Of a stretch of DNA of 64,000 nucleotides, positions 35,448 to 44,092 are shown piece by piece (position 1 is the first letter of the stretch; every line of letters starts with the position of its first letter). A program made the position numbers and the translations under genes. The notes beneath the pieces are model-generated. The model saw only the letters and a list, made by a program, of their open reading frames with translations. It had not been told where the DNA came from and searched no databases. Source of the stretch: JAXGXQ01 sp040772685 (GTDB lineage: Bacteria > Bacillota > Clostridia > Saccharofermentanales > UBA5734); the NCBI GenBank assembly GCA_040772685.1, contig JAXGXQ010000007.1:56530-120529 (forward strand), written 5' to 3'.

Positions 35448-36137
35448 ATGCTTAATCTTTATCGCAAGATTGGTATTTGGGGCGATTCAATCCTTAAGGG
35501 TGTTGTTTTTGACGAGATAAAAGGTGCGTACAAGCTGCTGACTGCGGGTGCGGTTGAAAGCGCTGCGCGTATTCTTAATATTCCCATACTCAACAAATCC
35601 CGCTTCGGCAACACCATTGAAAGAGGCAAAGGACAGCTGGAGCGCTCCCTCAAAGATGGTTTGGACTGTGATCTTGTGATGCTTGAGTATGGCGGCAATG
35701 ACTGTGACCTTGACTGGGCCGCAATTTCTGCAGACCCTTCGCTGTCGCACGAGCCAAAAACTCCTTTGAATCTGTTCAAAGATACTTATCGCCAGATGAT
35801 CCGTCTGTTGCGCCAGCATGGAATAGAGCCATTGCTGGTATCACTGCCCCCATTGCACAGCGAGCGTTATTTTGAGTTTATCGTCAGCAAAGGATTGAGC
35901 CGTGATAACATCATGGCTTACCTAGGCGATGTCCAGCAAATATATCGTCATCAAGAATCTTATTCGCTGGCAGTCACATCTTTGGCGGCAAGCGAAAAAT
36001 GTCTTTACGCCCCCATTCGTGAAGCCTTCTTGAGCGTACGCAATTTCCCCGATTACATGTGCTCAGACGGAATTCATCCGAATGAGAAAGGACACGAACT
36101 GATGCAGAATGTTTTGACAGGTTTGTTTCCTGCCTGA
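35448..36137 (+). CDS. SGNH/GDSL-family hydrolase
   Basis: 229 residues, cytoplasmic (no signal). Block I IGIWGDSILKG carries the nucleophile serine, block III is YGGNDCDLDW with the oxyanion asparagine, and block V DGIHPNEKGHELM carries the Asp-His pair. Members are lipases, acyl-thioesterases or carbohydrate deacetylases; the specific substrate is not evident. Start ATG 35448 has AGGAG 7 bases upstream; the ATG at 35424 lacks one. Confidence 0.88.
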   Translation: MLNLYRKIGIWGDSILKGVVFDEIKGAYKLLTAGAVESAARILNIPILNKSRFGNTIERGKGQLERSLKDGLDCDLVMLEYGGNDCDLDWAAISADPSLSHEPKTPLNLFKDTYRQMIRLLRQHGIEPLLVSLPPLHSERYFEFIVSKGLSRDNIMAYLGDVQQIYRHQESYSLAVTSLAASEKCLYAPIREAFLSVRNFPDYMCSDGIHPNEKGHELMQNVLTGLFPA

Positions 36138-36163
36138 TCTACAATAGCAATCGCTGTTGTAAA

Positions 36164-36763
36164 TCAGCCTTCCGCAGGGTTATACCAGCTGTATTTCCCT
36201 TTTAGCTCCACAAAAGAGACTCTTTCTATCTTTTCTTCACGGATACTGTCGTCGCTGTCCTTATGCACCAGAAGCAGAACCTGGTCACCAGGCATACCAA
36301 CCGGCACTACCATCCTGCCGCCTGGAGCCAGTTGGTCAACAAGCTCGCTGGGCAGTGAGCCTGCGGCAGCTGTCACCATGATTCGATCAAATGGTGCCTC
36401 TTCCGGCCAGCCAGTGCTGCCATCACCGATAAGATAGTTTATATTCGTGTAGCCCATTTCACCAAGGCGCTGCTGAGCTGCTCGCGATAACTCCGGAATT
36501 AATTCAACCGTAAAGACGCTGCCGGAAAATTCCGCGAGAAACGCGGTCTGATAACCGGAGCCAGTACCTATCTCCAGCACTTTGCTGTCAGTATCCGGTG
36601 AAAGCAGACGCGTCATCTCGACCACCAAAGTCGGCTGGGAGATTGTCTGGCCATAACCTATCGGCAGCGGCTGGTCCGCACCAGCCATGGCCGCCAAAGA
36701 TTTGTCAATAAACCTTCGGCGGTCCAGGCGGCGGAAATAATCATAGAGCGCTTTTTCGTTCAT
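36164..36763 (-). CDS. pcm: Protein-L-isoaspartate O-methyltransferase
   Basis: 199 residues. IGYGQTISQPTLVVEMT is the family signature preceding motif I, and VLEIGTGSGYQTAFLAEFSG is the SAM-binding motif I; RIMVTAAAGSLP follows as motif II. It repairs isoaspartyl residues in aged proteins. It starts two bases after the DUF937 stop and lacks a strong ribosome site, so it is probably translated by coupling. Confidence 0.93.
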   Translation of the reverse strand: MNEKALYDYFRRLDRRRFIDKSLAAMAGADQPLPIGYGQTISQPTLVVEMTRLLSPDTDSKVLEIGTGSGYQTAFLAEFSGSVFTVELIPELSRAAQQRLGEMGYTNINYLIGDGSTGWPEEAPFDRIMVTAAAGSLPSELVDQLAPGGRMVVPVGMPGDQVLLLVHKDSDDSIREEKIERVSFVELKGKYSWYNPAEG

Positions 36764-36765
36764 AA

Positions 36766-37347
36766 TTATCGATTACGGAACTTGTCAAACAACGTGTTAA
36801 CGTCGTCCATAAAATTACCGTCTTGATCAGCATCCAGTTTGCTAAGCAGACTGGATAACCCACAAGCAGGGCTTTGGTCGTTCGGGTCTGTCAGGCGTGT
36901 GAGTAACCCTGTAATGTCATTGACGTCAAGGTTTTCTTCTTTCTTCTGACGGCCGAGAGTACCCAACAGCAAAGGCGCGAGCTGTGTAAGCAAGCCGGTC
37001 ACCTGTTGCAGGTCAAGTCCCGTTTTTTTAGTAATAGCGGATTCAACTCGGAGCTGTTCACTTCCCAGCACATGCTTGAGAATCTTGCCGCCATCATCCT
37101 GGTCAACCTGATCGAAAAATATTTCGGTATCGTCTACGGGGTCGTCCTGATGTTGCTCCAGCGCGCGGGCCAGCGATTCTGCTCCAGCTTGCGTCTGGCT
37201 GTTGTCGGTCATGCCGCCCAGGATGGCGGGTAAGCCGATATCAGTGACTTTGCGCACCTGTTCAGGACTGGCTCCAACAGTTTGTCCAAGTTTATCCAGA
37301 ATTTCAGGCTTTAGTAAATTGTCTTTAATCATGCCAATAATATCCAT
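36766..37347 (-). CDS. DUF937-domain protein
   Basis: 193 residues, soluble, mostly helical. The N-terminal LGQTVGASPEQVRKVTDIGLPAILGGM and the LLTQLAPLLLGTLG segment match the DUF937 (YidB-like) outline; the function of this family is unknown. The C-terminal DADQDGNFMDDVNTLFDKF looks like a single calcium-binding EF-hand/dockerin-type loop, common in this family. Good AAAGGAG site. Upstream partner of pcm in a two-gene unit. Confidence 0.85.
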   Translation of the reverse strand: MDIIGMIKDNLLKPEILDKLGQTVGASPEQVRKVTDIGLPAILGGMTDNSQTQAGAESLARALEQHQDDPVDDTEIFFDQVDQDDGGKILKHVLGSEQLRVESAITKKTGLDLQQVTGLLTQLAPLLLGTLGRQKKEENLDVNDITGLLTRLTDPNDQSPACGLSSLLSKLDADQDGNFMDDVNTLFDKFRNR

Positions 37348-37397
37348 AATCTTCTCCTTTGCAGTGGTTTTTCATTTATATGCTGCAGATCTTTACG

Positions 37398-37955
37398 TCA
37401 GGCTCTTTTTTCCGTAAAATTGCGAATAATCTTGGCTGGATTTCCTGCAACTAATACGTTGTCAGGCACATCCTTGACAACAACGGTGCCTGAAGCGATA
37501 ACTACGTTGTCGCCAATAGTGACACCGGGGTTGATTACCGCGTTGCCGCCGATCCAGACATTGTGTCCAATTTTGACAGGCTTGCCAAATTCCAAACCAG
37601 TCAGCCTTAGTTCAGTTTCCGCTGCGTGAGCCGCTGTATATATACAGACCCGTGGGCCGATCAGGCAGTTGTCGCCAATAGTAATCGGGCAGACGTCCAG
37701 CATAATACAATCGTAGTTTGCCTTAAAATTATTACCCAAATAAATATTGTAGCCGTAGTCACAGCGGAAAGTCGGGTTTATTGAACAGTTGGCGCCTGCT
37801 CTTCCGAACAGGTTTTTCAAAATGTTAATGTCAGACTTTTCTTGTGCGAGATTATACCGGCTTGTTTCCATCCGGGCATAGTCACGTTCTGCTGTCAATT
37901 CAGGATCTGATGCGTCATAAAGTGCTCCGGAAATCATTTTTTCTTTTTCGGTCAA
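37398..37955 (-). CDS. Sugar O-acetyltransferase (maltose/galactoside acetyltransferase type)
   Basis: 185 residues. The N-terminal MISGALYDASDPELTAERDYA is the maltose-acetyltransferase helix motif, followed by the left-handed beta helix of hexapeptide repeats (ITIGDNCLIGPRVCIY, IGHNVWIGGNAVINPGVTIG). The catalytic His lies in TAAHAAE. It acetylates sugars using acetyl-CoA. The likely start is TTG 37955 with GGGAG 9 bases upstream; the ATG at 37937 is the alternative. Confidence 0.92.
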   Translation of the reverse strand: MTEKEKMISGALYDASDPELTAERDYARMETSRYNLAQEKSDINILKNLFGRAGANCSINPTFRCDYGYNIYLGNNFKANYDCIMLDVCPITIGDNCLIGPRVCIYTAAHAAETELRLTGLEFGKPVKIGHNVWIGGNAVINPGVTIGDNVVIASGTVVVKDVPDNVLVAGNPAKIIRNFTEKRA

Positions 37956-37985
37956 TGTACTCAGCTCCCTTCATGTGAATATGAT

Positions 37986-38984
37986 TCAGCCCTTAAGATC
38001 ATTTACCAGTGCGGTTTTACCAGTGCCGCGGCGGGCAGCAAAGTAGCGATGAGCTTCAGCGATCTCACTAAAAGAAAATACCCGGTCAGCCTGGTGTACA
38101 TGAAGCTCTTCAGCTTCAATCAGTTTGGCAACGCGGGTCAGTATGCGGCCGTGACGTTCACGCTCGTTGTTATGAATCAGGGGGATAAGCATGTATACTG
38201 CCCGCAATGATAAAGCCTTAGAGTGCATTTCGCTGATATTAAGCGTTGTTCTGGCATTGATTGTGCAGACTTTAGCCTCGTATCGGGCAGCTGCGAAGCT
38301 TTCCAGCAAATGAAGACCGCCAACAGTGTCAAAAACGGCATCAAAACCGCGGCCGGCAGTGAACTTTTCAGTATATTGTGCCGGTTCTTCAGGCATTACA
38401 ATGATTTCGTCAGTGCCATACTTGCGGGCCATGGCACCTTTGGCGGCGGAAGTTACTGTGCCATAGGTGATTGCTCCTTGTAATTTAAGCAATTGAGTTG
38501 CCAAGTGCCCCACACCGCCAGATGCGCCATGAACCAACACCTTGTCTCCAGCAATTACAAAGCCGTTTTCCATAACCCCTTCCCAGGCAGTGATAATTGC
38601 CAGTGGGTAGAGAGCGGCTGTCTGATGGGTAATATTAGCTGGCTTGCGGGCTATCAGGCGAACATCGACCAGCATGAATTCTGCCAGGGCCCCTTGCACA
38701 CTCGCAACACCACCTGCGCATCCGAATACTTCGTCGCCAATGCGCCAAGGTTCACAATCCGGACCAACTTCTACTATCCGGCCAGAAAAATCACCGTTAA
38801 GAATCGCGGGAAATTGCGGTGCAATCGCAGCAGCAGCCCCCGAACGGATTTTGGTTTCCACAGGGTTAAGGCTGCTTGCAATTACTTCAACTAGAACATG
38901 TCCGGGTTTGACAACCGGCTTGGGCTCCTCTGCCAGCTCAAATACCTCCGGCCCGCCAAACGAACGAATAACCATCGCTTTCAT
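37986..38984 (-). CDS. Zinc-independent MDR oxidoreductase (quinone oxidoreductase-like)
   Basis: 332 residues. GroES-like N-terminal domain (MKAMVIRSFGGPEVFELAEE, SSLNPVETKIRSG) and NAD(P)H-binding Rossmann domain with VLVHGASGGVGHLATQLLKL near 150. The cysteine and histidine zinc ligands of alcohol dehydrogenases are missing, which places it with quinone oxidoreductase/enoyl reductase types. The ATG is preceded by GGGAGG. Confidence 0.9.
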   Translation of the reverse strand: MKAMVIRSFGGPEVFELAEEPKPVVKPGHVLVEVIASSLNPVETKIRSGAAAAIAPQFPAILNGDFSGRIVEVGPDCEPWRIGDEVFGCAGGVASVQGALAEFMLVDVRLIARKPANITHQTAALYPLAIITAWEGVMENGFVIAGDKVLVHGASGGVGHLATQLLKLQGAITYGTVTSAAKGAMARKYGTDEIIVMPEEPAQYTEKFTAGRGFDAVFDTVGGLHLLESFAAARYEAKVCTINARTTLNISEMHSKALSLRAVYMLIPLIHNNERERHGRILTRVAKLIEAEELHVHQADRVFSFSEIAEAHRYFAARRGTGKTALVNDLKG

Positions 38985-39129
38985 AAGCAGCCTCCCTTGA
39001 AAGATGGATGCAGGATAACCCTCTGAAACAGAAATTCCCAGAAAAGGATGCTGTGATCAGGTTATCTGCTTTGTTTACCTTGAATATAAAGGAATTCTGC
39101 TGCTTAATCCGTAACTTATGCCAAAATGT

Positions 39130-39798
39130 TTATTTATACAACCCAAATGTTTTGTCAACATCCTGAACATAAATTATGCCGTTTCCAGGTTTATCCATCT
39201 GCAGATTCTGCCGGATCGAGGCTACTATCGGTTCTGTCAGCTCAACTTCAGAAAGAATTAAGACAATCTCTTTTTCTGGCTCAATATCCATCGCAAACAC
39301 TCTGCTTGTTTCATGGATTCCAGAACCGCGGGCATTTATGATAGTGCCGCCTTTCGAACCGGCTGCGGTGGCAGCCTCAATAACATCCTCAGCCAGGCCC
39401 TTGTCTACAACAGCGGTGATCAAGTGATACATATGCTTATATTCACCTTTCTCATGATGGATATCATCAAATTTCAACTTGCGTGTGCCGATAATTGCCT
39501 TTAGTGAAGTTGTAAAGGCAATACCATGATTAGGTTTAGTAAAATCGTAACGTTTGTTTAAGGCGTCAATTGCCCGGTAGGCAACTGGTTCGCTGCCGCC
39601 CATTAACACAATTTCTTTGCGGGTTTCTGAAAGTCCCAGGAATTCAAGAATCCGGTTATTGACAGTACCCTTCCCTAACATAATTGTGCCGCCGCTTATA
39701 CCTTCCTGTTTGGCCAGATGGAGCATCGCGCTGCCGTAACCATAATTCGCGATGACATATAACAGGACGAATTTTTCTTCTTCATTCAAGTTCATCAC
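39130..39798 (-). CDS. Tandem PII-like protein coupled to the UmpAB-type antiporter
   Basis: 222 residues holding two PII-like (ferredoxin-fold) domains. The first has SGGTIMLGKGTVNN near 35-48, and the second SKGGTIINARGSGIHE near 148-163; both look like the GGxGxxxG-type nucleotide-binding loop region of PII proteins. C-terminal DKPGNGIIYVQDVDKTFGLY is the usual PII end. It likely senses a nucleotide and controls the adjoining membrane protein. The start (GTG 39798 or ATG 39795) lies inside the end of the DUF1538 gene, so the two are translationally coupled. Confidence 0.85.
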   Translation of the reverse strand: MMNLNEEEKFVLLYVIANYGYGSAMLHLAKQEGISGGTIMLGKGTVNNRILEFLGLSETRKEIVLMGGSEPVAYRAIDALNKRYDFTKPNHGIAFTTSLKAIIGTRKLKFDDIHHEKGEYKHMYHLITAVVDKGLAEDVIEAATAAGSKGGTIINARGSGIHETSRVFAMDIEPEKEIVLILSEVELTEPIVASIRQNLQMDKPGNGIIYVQDVDKTFGLYK

Positions 39799-41278
39799 TA
39801 TCTAAGCCTCTTTTTCTGGACTTCACCATAAAGATTAAGCCCAATGTTTGTAATGCGATCAACGGCGTCATCGCAACCATGGCGATAACACCAAATCCAT
39901 CTATCATAACGCTCGCGCTTTCGATTGCCTCCGCCGCCCCCTGGGCAAAAGCCAGAATAAACGTAGCTGTCATCGGACCTGACGCTACGCCGCCGGAGTC
40001 AAAGGCGATGCCGACAAATAGCTTGGGCACAAAAAACATCATTGCAATGGCGATGATGTAGCCTGGCAACAAATAATGCCACAACTGTAACCCGGGAGTC
40101 AGAATCCGGACAATTGAAAGCGCGACGGCAAGGCCGACTCCCAGAGACAGGGACATACTTACTGCTTTGCGCTTGACATAGCCGCTGGTAACATCTTCAA
40201 TCTGATGCGTTAATACGTTAACAGCCGGTTCGGCAAGCACAGTAACTGTTCCTACAACAAAAGCGACGAGTATTATAAAAAACTTTGATTCCAGCATTGC
40301 CAGCTTGTAGCCGACAGTTGCACCAACTTCCATGAAACCGGCATTTACCCCGACCAGGAAAATTACCAGGCCAATGAAGGTGAATAACAAGCCAAATAGA
40401 GTTTTACGGTGCAGGCGGCCAGATGTTTTTGTCTGAAAGTGTCTCGAAATAAAATAAATAATAATAATTGGCGTCATTGCAGCCAGAACTTCAAAACTAA
40501 TTTGCGGTATCTTTTGCAGGAATGGCAGAAAAACTGATTCTGTATCTGATCCATTGTTTGGCAGGATGCCAGTCAGTTCTTTTACAGGCGAGATCACACC
40601 CATCACCAGAACACCAAGAATAGCGCCTGATGAAGCTATGCCAACCAATCCGAAGCTGTCTTTTTCAGCAGATTTGCTGTCCTTTTTCATCCTCGAAGTT
40701 CCCATTGCCAAAGCCAGCATAAACGGAACAGTCAGTGCACCTGTTGTCGCACCCGAAGCATCGAAAGCAATCGCCAGAAACTCAGGCGAAGTAAAAAGAG
40801 CCAGAATTAAAATTACAACATAAGTAATGGCAAGCATTTTGTAAAGCGGGAAGCTGAAAAGAATCCTGACCAAGCCAATTGCCAGCAGTATCGCGATTCC
40901 AAGCGAAACAACCACAACAATGCTTACCCGCGATATTATACCTGAAGTAACAGCATCTACCTGAACAGCCAGAATATGAAGATCCGGCTCAGCAACTGCA
41001 ATGGCAAAACCCAGTATCAGACCAGCAATAGCCACGAACCAAAGTTTGTTGGATCTGGCTATTGTGCTGCCCATACTATTGCCGATCGGAGTAATGCCGT
41101 TATCAACACCAGCCAGAAAAATAGTCAAGCCGAATATTACAAAGGCTGAGCCGATAAGGAATCGGGTCAACAGCGAGGCAGCCAGGGGCGTAAGTGTAAA
41201 ATGCAATAAGAGCACTAAGGCAACAATCGGCAGGACGGAATAGAGTACCTCTTTGAATTTCTCATAAAGTAAACTCAA
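39782..41278 (-). CDS. DUF1538 membrane protein, fused UmpA-UmpB type sodium/proton antiporter
   Basis: 498 residues, about 12 membrane helices, built of two homologous halves. Each half has the same landmark: LGFAIAVAEPDLHILAVQVD...VTSG in the first and VGTVTVLAEPAVNVLTHQIE...VTSG in the second. UmpA and UmpB of halophiles, both DUF1538, were reported as a two-subunit Na+(Li+)/H+ antiporter; here both copies are in one chain. Start is TTG 41278 after AAGGATG. The ion specificity here is inference. Confidence 0.88.
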   Translation of the reverse strand: MSLLYEKFKEVLYSVLPIVALVLLLHFTLTPLAASLLTRFLIGSAFVIFGLTIFLAGVDNGITPIGNSMGSTIARSNKLWFVAIAGLILGFAIAVAEPDLHILAVQVDAVTSGIISRVSIVVVVSLGIAILLAIGLVRILFSFPLYKMLAITYVVILILALFTSPEFLAIAFDASGATTGALTVPFMLALAMGTSRMKKDSKSAEKDSFGLVGIASSGAILGVLVMGVISPVKELTGILPNNGSDTESVFLPFLQKIPQISFEVLAAMTPIIIIYFISRHFQTKTSGRLHRKTLFGLLFTFIGLVIFLVGVNAGFMEVGATVGYKLAMLESKFFIILVAFVVGTVTVLAEPAVNVLTHQIEDVTSGYVKRKAVSMSLSLGVGLAVALSIVRILTPGLQLWHYLLPGYIIAIAMMFFVPKLFVGIAFDSGGVASGPMTATFILAFAQGAAEAIESASVMIDGFGVIAMVAMTPLIALQTLGLIFMVKSRKRGLDSDELE

Positions 41279-41301
41279 AAGATCATCCTTTCTAAGAATA
41301 A

Positions 41302-41335
41302 AACCGCCAACCGGGCTTCAGCCCGATTGGCGGTT
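41302..41335 (-). terminator. Terminator after the iron alcohol dehydrogenase gene
   Basis: Minus strand AACCGCCAATCGGGC / GCCCGGTTGGCGGTT with TGAA loop, then TTTATTCTT. It isolates the alcohol dehydrogenase from the downstream antiporter gene. Confidence 0.85.
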
Positions 41336-41352
41336 CAATACTATTTGCTGGT

Positions 41353-42549
41353 TTATTCAAGTGCTGAAGTGAAGATTTCCGCAACAGCTTTCTTATCAAG
41401 ATCGAGGAAGCTGACGATTATACCATCTTCGTTGCTGTTGCAGTTTTTAATGACATCGTCCAGGTCTTCAACGGGAATTCCGAGCTGTTTCAGGGTAATC
41501 GGCATTCCGATCGAAGTGAGCCAGCCCCGGAAACGATTGAGGCCCTCATTAGCTACAGCTTTCAGGTCGGAACCAGGCTCGACTCCAAATACATTGACAC
41601 CAAATTGAGCAACACGCTCTACATGAATTTGTTCACCGTGATTTACCAGGTACTGAAGCCAGGCCGGCATTACCACAGCAAGACCCGCACCGTGAGCTGT
41701 GTCGTACTTGCCGCTCAACTGCGTTTCTAGAGTATGCTCGGCGCCTTTCTTGACGCTGAAGCGCCCAATGCTGGTGAGGTCGTTATGACTAAATGAGCCG
41801 GCCAGCATCAGTTCGGCGCGAGCTTCATAATCATTTGGCTTTGCCAGAGCAATGGGGGCGTATTTGACAACTGTCCGCAATGTGCCTTCTGCGTACTGAT
41901 CACCCAGATAGCTGGCAGGAGCGACAAAGTAACGGTTTACTGTGTGCGCGACAATGTCGGCAGCGCCTACACCTGTCTGATACGCAGGCAGCGTGTAAGT
42001 CAGTTCCGGATTCATAATCGCGAACACGGGACGGCAGGCATCCCACATAAAGCCGTATTTACGATGGGTTTCGATATCGTCGAGTAAAACACTGGAACGG
42101 CTGGTTTCACTGCCCGCAGCAGCTATGGTATGAATGGTACCGACCGGTGCCATTTTTTTGGGTTCAACCCCACGATAGAACTTCCAGAATTCGCCATCAT
42201 TCGCCAGACCCATGGCAATCGCCTTGGCGGTATCAATTGAACTGGCACCACCCAGGCCAAGCAGAAAATCAACGTTTTCCGCCTGAGCCAGCTTGAGACC
42301 TTTTTCAGCCATTGAGCGGCGGGGATTCGGCTGCACACCGCCCAGCTCAACAAACTTCAGACCTGCTTCATTTAACTTCTTGACAACGGTATCGTACAGA
42401 CCACTCTTTTTGATACTCCCGCCGCCATAGACAAGCATGACTTTTTTACCGCCATGCTTGATAATCATTTCCGCTACTTGCTGTTCGGTATCCTTGCCAA
42501 ACAGGATGTCTGTGTACATGTGGAACTTGAAATTTGAAAACTCTTTCAT
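41353..42549 (-). CDS. Iron-containing alcohol dehydrogenase (butanol dehydrogenase-like)
   Basis: 398 residues. NAD(P)-binding N-terminal motif GLGGASSIDTAKAIA, then the metal ligands Asp/His/His/His in GVGAADIVAHTVNRYF, SFSHNDL and YDTAHGAGLAVVMPAWLQ. It resembles the BdhA/YqhD subgroup acting on C2-C4 alcohols or aldehydes with NAD(P)H. Start ATG 42549 follows GGAGGG; the frame upstream to 42561 starts before that site. Confidence 0.93.
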   Translation of the reverse strand: MKEFSNFKFHMYTDILFGKDTEQQVAEMIIKHGGKKVMLVYGGGSIKKSGLYDTVVKKLNEAGLKFVELGGVQPNPRRSMAEKGLKLAQAENVDFLLGLGGASSIDTAKAIAMGLANDGEFWKFYRGVEPKKMAPVGTIHTIAAAGSETSRSSVLLDDIETHRKYGFMWDACRPVFAIMNPELTYTLPAYQTGVGAADIVAHTVNRYFVAPASYLGDQYAEGTLRTVVKYAPIALAKPNDYEARAELMLAGSFSHNDLTSIGRFSVKKGAEHTLETQLSGKYDTAHGAGLAVVMPAWLQYLVNHGEQIHVERVAQFGVNVFGVEPGSDLKAVANEGLNRFRGWLTSIGMPITLKQLGIPVEDLDDVIKNCNSNEDGIIVSFLDLDKKAVAEIFTSALE

Positions 42550-42652
42550 ACTACCCTCCATATTTTTTATAATTTGCCGGCTGGCAAAGATTTGAATAGC
42601 TGTATTGCTAAAAACACTAATACTTTATTCTACCATTAAATTGGCAGCTTCT

Positions 42653-42700
42653 ATGCTAAACTGTTAGCATTGACTGATGCAAAAGTGCACTGGTTAAAAT
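42653..42700 (+). promoter_or_regulatory. Putative promoter/operator of the chromate transporter genes
   Basis: Inverted repeat ATGCTAA-actg-TTAGCAT (42653-42670) directly abuts a -35-like TTGACT (42670-42675); a TAAAAT lies at 42695-42700, with a long 19-base spacer. The repeat is a good operator candidate; the promoter is less certain. Confidence 0.4.
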
Positions 42701-42731
42701 GATAACATAATTAAGACAGGACTGAATCAGT

Positions 42732-43331
42732 GTGAGTGAGAGTTCGAAAACCCGCATAACCAAATCAAATAAAAGGAAAACACTGCTGACATTATTCACC
42801 AGTATGTTTTATATAAGTTCGTTCACTTTTGGCGGTGGCTTCGTGATTATCACCTTCATGAAACGAAAATTCGTAGATGAGCTTAAGTGGCTTGACGAAG
42901 CTGAGATGCTGGATTTTACTGCCCTCGCCCAGACTTCGCCGGGCGCAATCGCAGTTAACGCCGCGATACTGGTTGGCTGGCGGGTTGCCGGCTTCAGCGG
43001 TATGCTGGCAGCCGTGCTGGGTACAATTCTGCCGCCAATGATTATTCTTTCGGTAATCTCCCTCTTTTATGCTGCCTTTGCCACTAATCCTTACGTTGCA
43101 ATGCTGTTGAAAGGTCTGCAGGCCGGCGTAGCTGCGGTAATTCTCGACGTTGTTTTCACCCTTGGCAGTAATGTCGTGAAAGGTAAATCACGGCTCAATA
43201 TCTTTATTATGCTGGCAGCATTCGTAGCAGTATTCTTCTTTAACTTAAATGTAATTTATATCATCTTAACTGCAGCGATAATTGGGATATTCAAAAAGCC
43301 CCTGCTGAGATTGGCAAGTAAAAGGTCATGA
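42732..43331 (+). CDS. Chromate transporter family protein, half-size (first)
   Basis: 199 residues with about five to six membrane helices. FTFGGGFVIITFMKRKFV and the ALAQTSPGAIAVNAA motif are the CHR-family repeats. Half-size CHR proteins work as pairs, exporting or exchanging oxyanions. It starts at GTG 42732 and its end overlaps the second half-size gene (ATGA). The N-terminal 15 residues are basic. Confidence 0.9.
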   Translation: MSESSKTRITKSNKRKTLLTLFTSMFYISSFTFGGGFVIITFMKRKFVDELKWLDEAEMLDFTALAQTSPGAIAVNAAILVGWRVAGFSGMLAAVLGTILPPMIILSVISLFYAAFATNPYVAMLLKGLQAGVAAVILDVVFTLGSNVVKGKSRLNIFIMLAAFVAVFFFNLNVIYIILTAAIIGIFKKPLLRLASKRS

Positions 43332-43888
43332 TTTTACTGGAGCTGCTTTTAAGTTTTATTCAAATCGGTTTGTTTAGTATTGGCGGTGGCTATGCCGCTA
43401 TTCCGTTGATTAAAAACCAAGTGGTTGATCTGCGCGGCTGGTTGTCATTAAGTGAATTTACTGATTTGGTGACCATAGCAGAAATGACCCCAGGGCCAAT
43501 AGCGATCAATTCCGCGACATTTGTTGGTATCCGCATTGCAGGGCTAAGTGGCGCTATTGTGGCGACATTGGGAGTAATCTTGCCATCTATTGTGATAGCA
43601 TCGGTATTGTTTTATGTATATTTTAAATACAGTGGCGTCTCGACCCTGCAGGACGTTCTTTCCAGCTTGCGGCCGGCGGTTGTGGCCCTGATCGCGGCAG
43701 CCGCGATTTCAATTCTGCGCCTGGTAGTTTTCGCTACCAGGACTATAGAATGGCAAAATATTGACTGGATTGGCGCCTTGCTTTTTCTTTTTGCATTCAT
43801 CGTTCTGCGCCGCTGGAAAACCAACCCGATCATTATAATGGGTATTTGCGGGGTGGCGGGGTTAGGCCTGAATCTGCTGATCACGTGA
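43328..43888 (+). CDS. Chromate transporter family protein, half-size (second)
   Basis: 186 residues, paralogous to the gene before it: FSIGGGYAAIPLIKNQVV and TIAEMTPGPIAINSATFVG align with the equivalent motifs of the first. Together they give a heterodimeric CHR transporter. No ChrB-type regulator or chromate reductase is nearby, so the substrate may be sulphate or another anion. Confidence 0.9.
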   Translation: MILLELLLSFIQIGLFSIGGGYAAIPLIKNQVVDLRGWLSLSEFTDLVTIAEMTPGPIAINSATFVGIRIAGLSGAIVATLGVILPSIVIASVLFYVYFKYSGVSTLQDVLSSLRPAVVALIAAAAISILRLVVFATRTIEWQNIDWIGALLFLFAFIVLRRWKTNPIIIMGICGVAGLGLNLLIT

Positions 43889-43973
43889 GCAGGATTCGCA
43901 TCAACACGCAGCGACATGCTTTTGTTAAAAAGTTAATATAATTCTGAACATAACAATTCGTTTTTAGTAATAT

Positions 43974-44049
43974 TTGACAAAAATATAAACACACTATTTA
44001 TCAATTGCCTGCTCTGTGTTAAACTTTCGTTGGCCTGTAAACGTTTCCG
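43974..44049 (+). promoter_or_regulatory. Promoter and LacI/CcpA-type operator of the SDR gene
   Basis: TTGACA (43974-43979), 17-base spacer, weak -10 TTTATC (43997-44002). Downstream, TGTAAACGTTTCCG (44036-44049) matches the catabolite-repression element consensus at 12 of 14 positions by eye. It lies 44 bases before the start, suggesting carbon control, which fits a sugar-acid SDR. Confidence 0.5.
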
Positions 44050-44092
44050 TTAAACAAATACAGAGATTTAAAACCGATTGGGAGGTAATACA

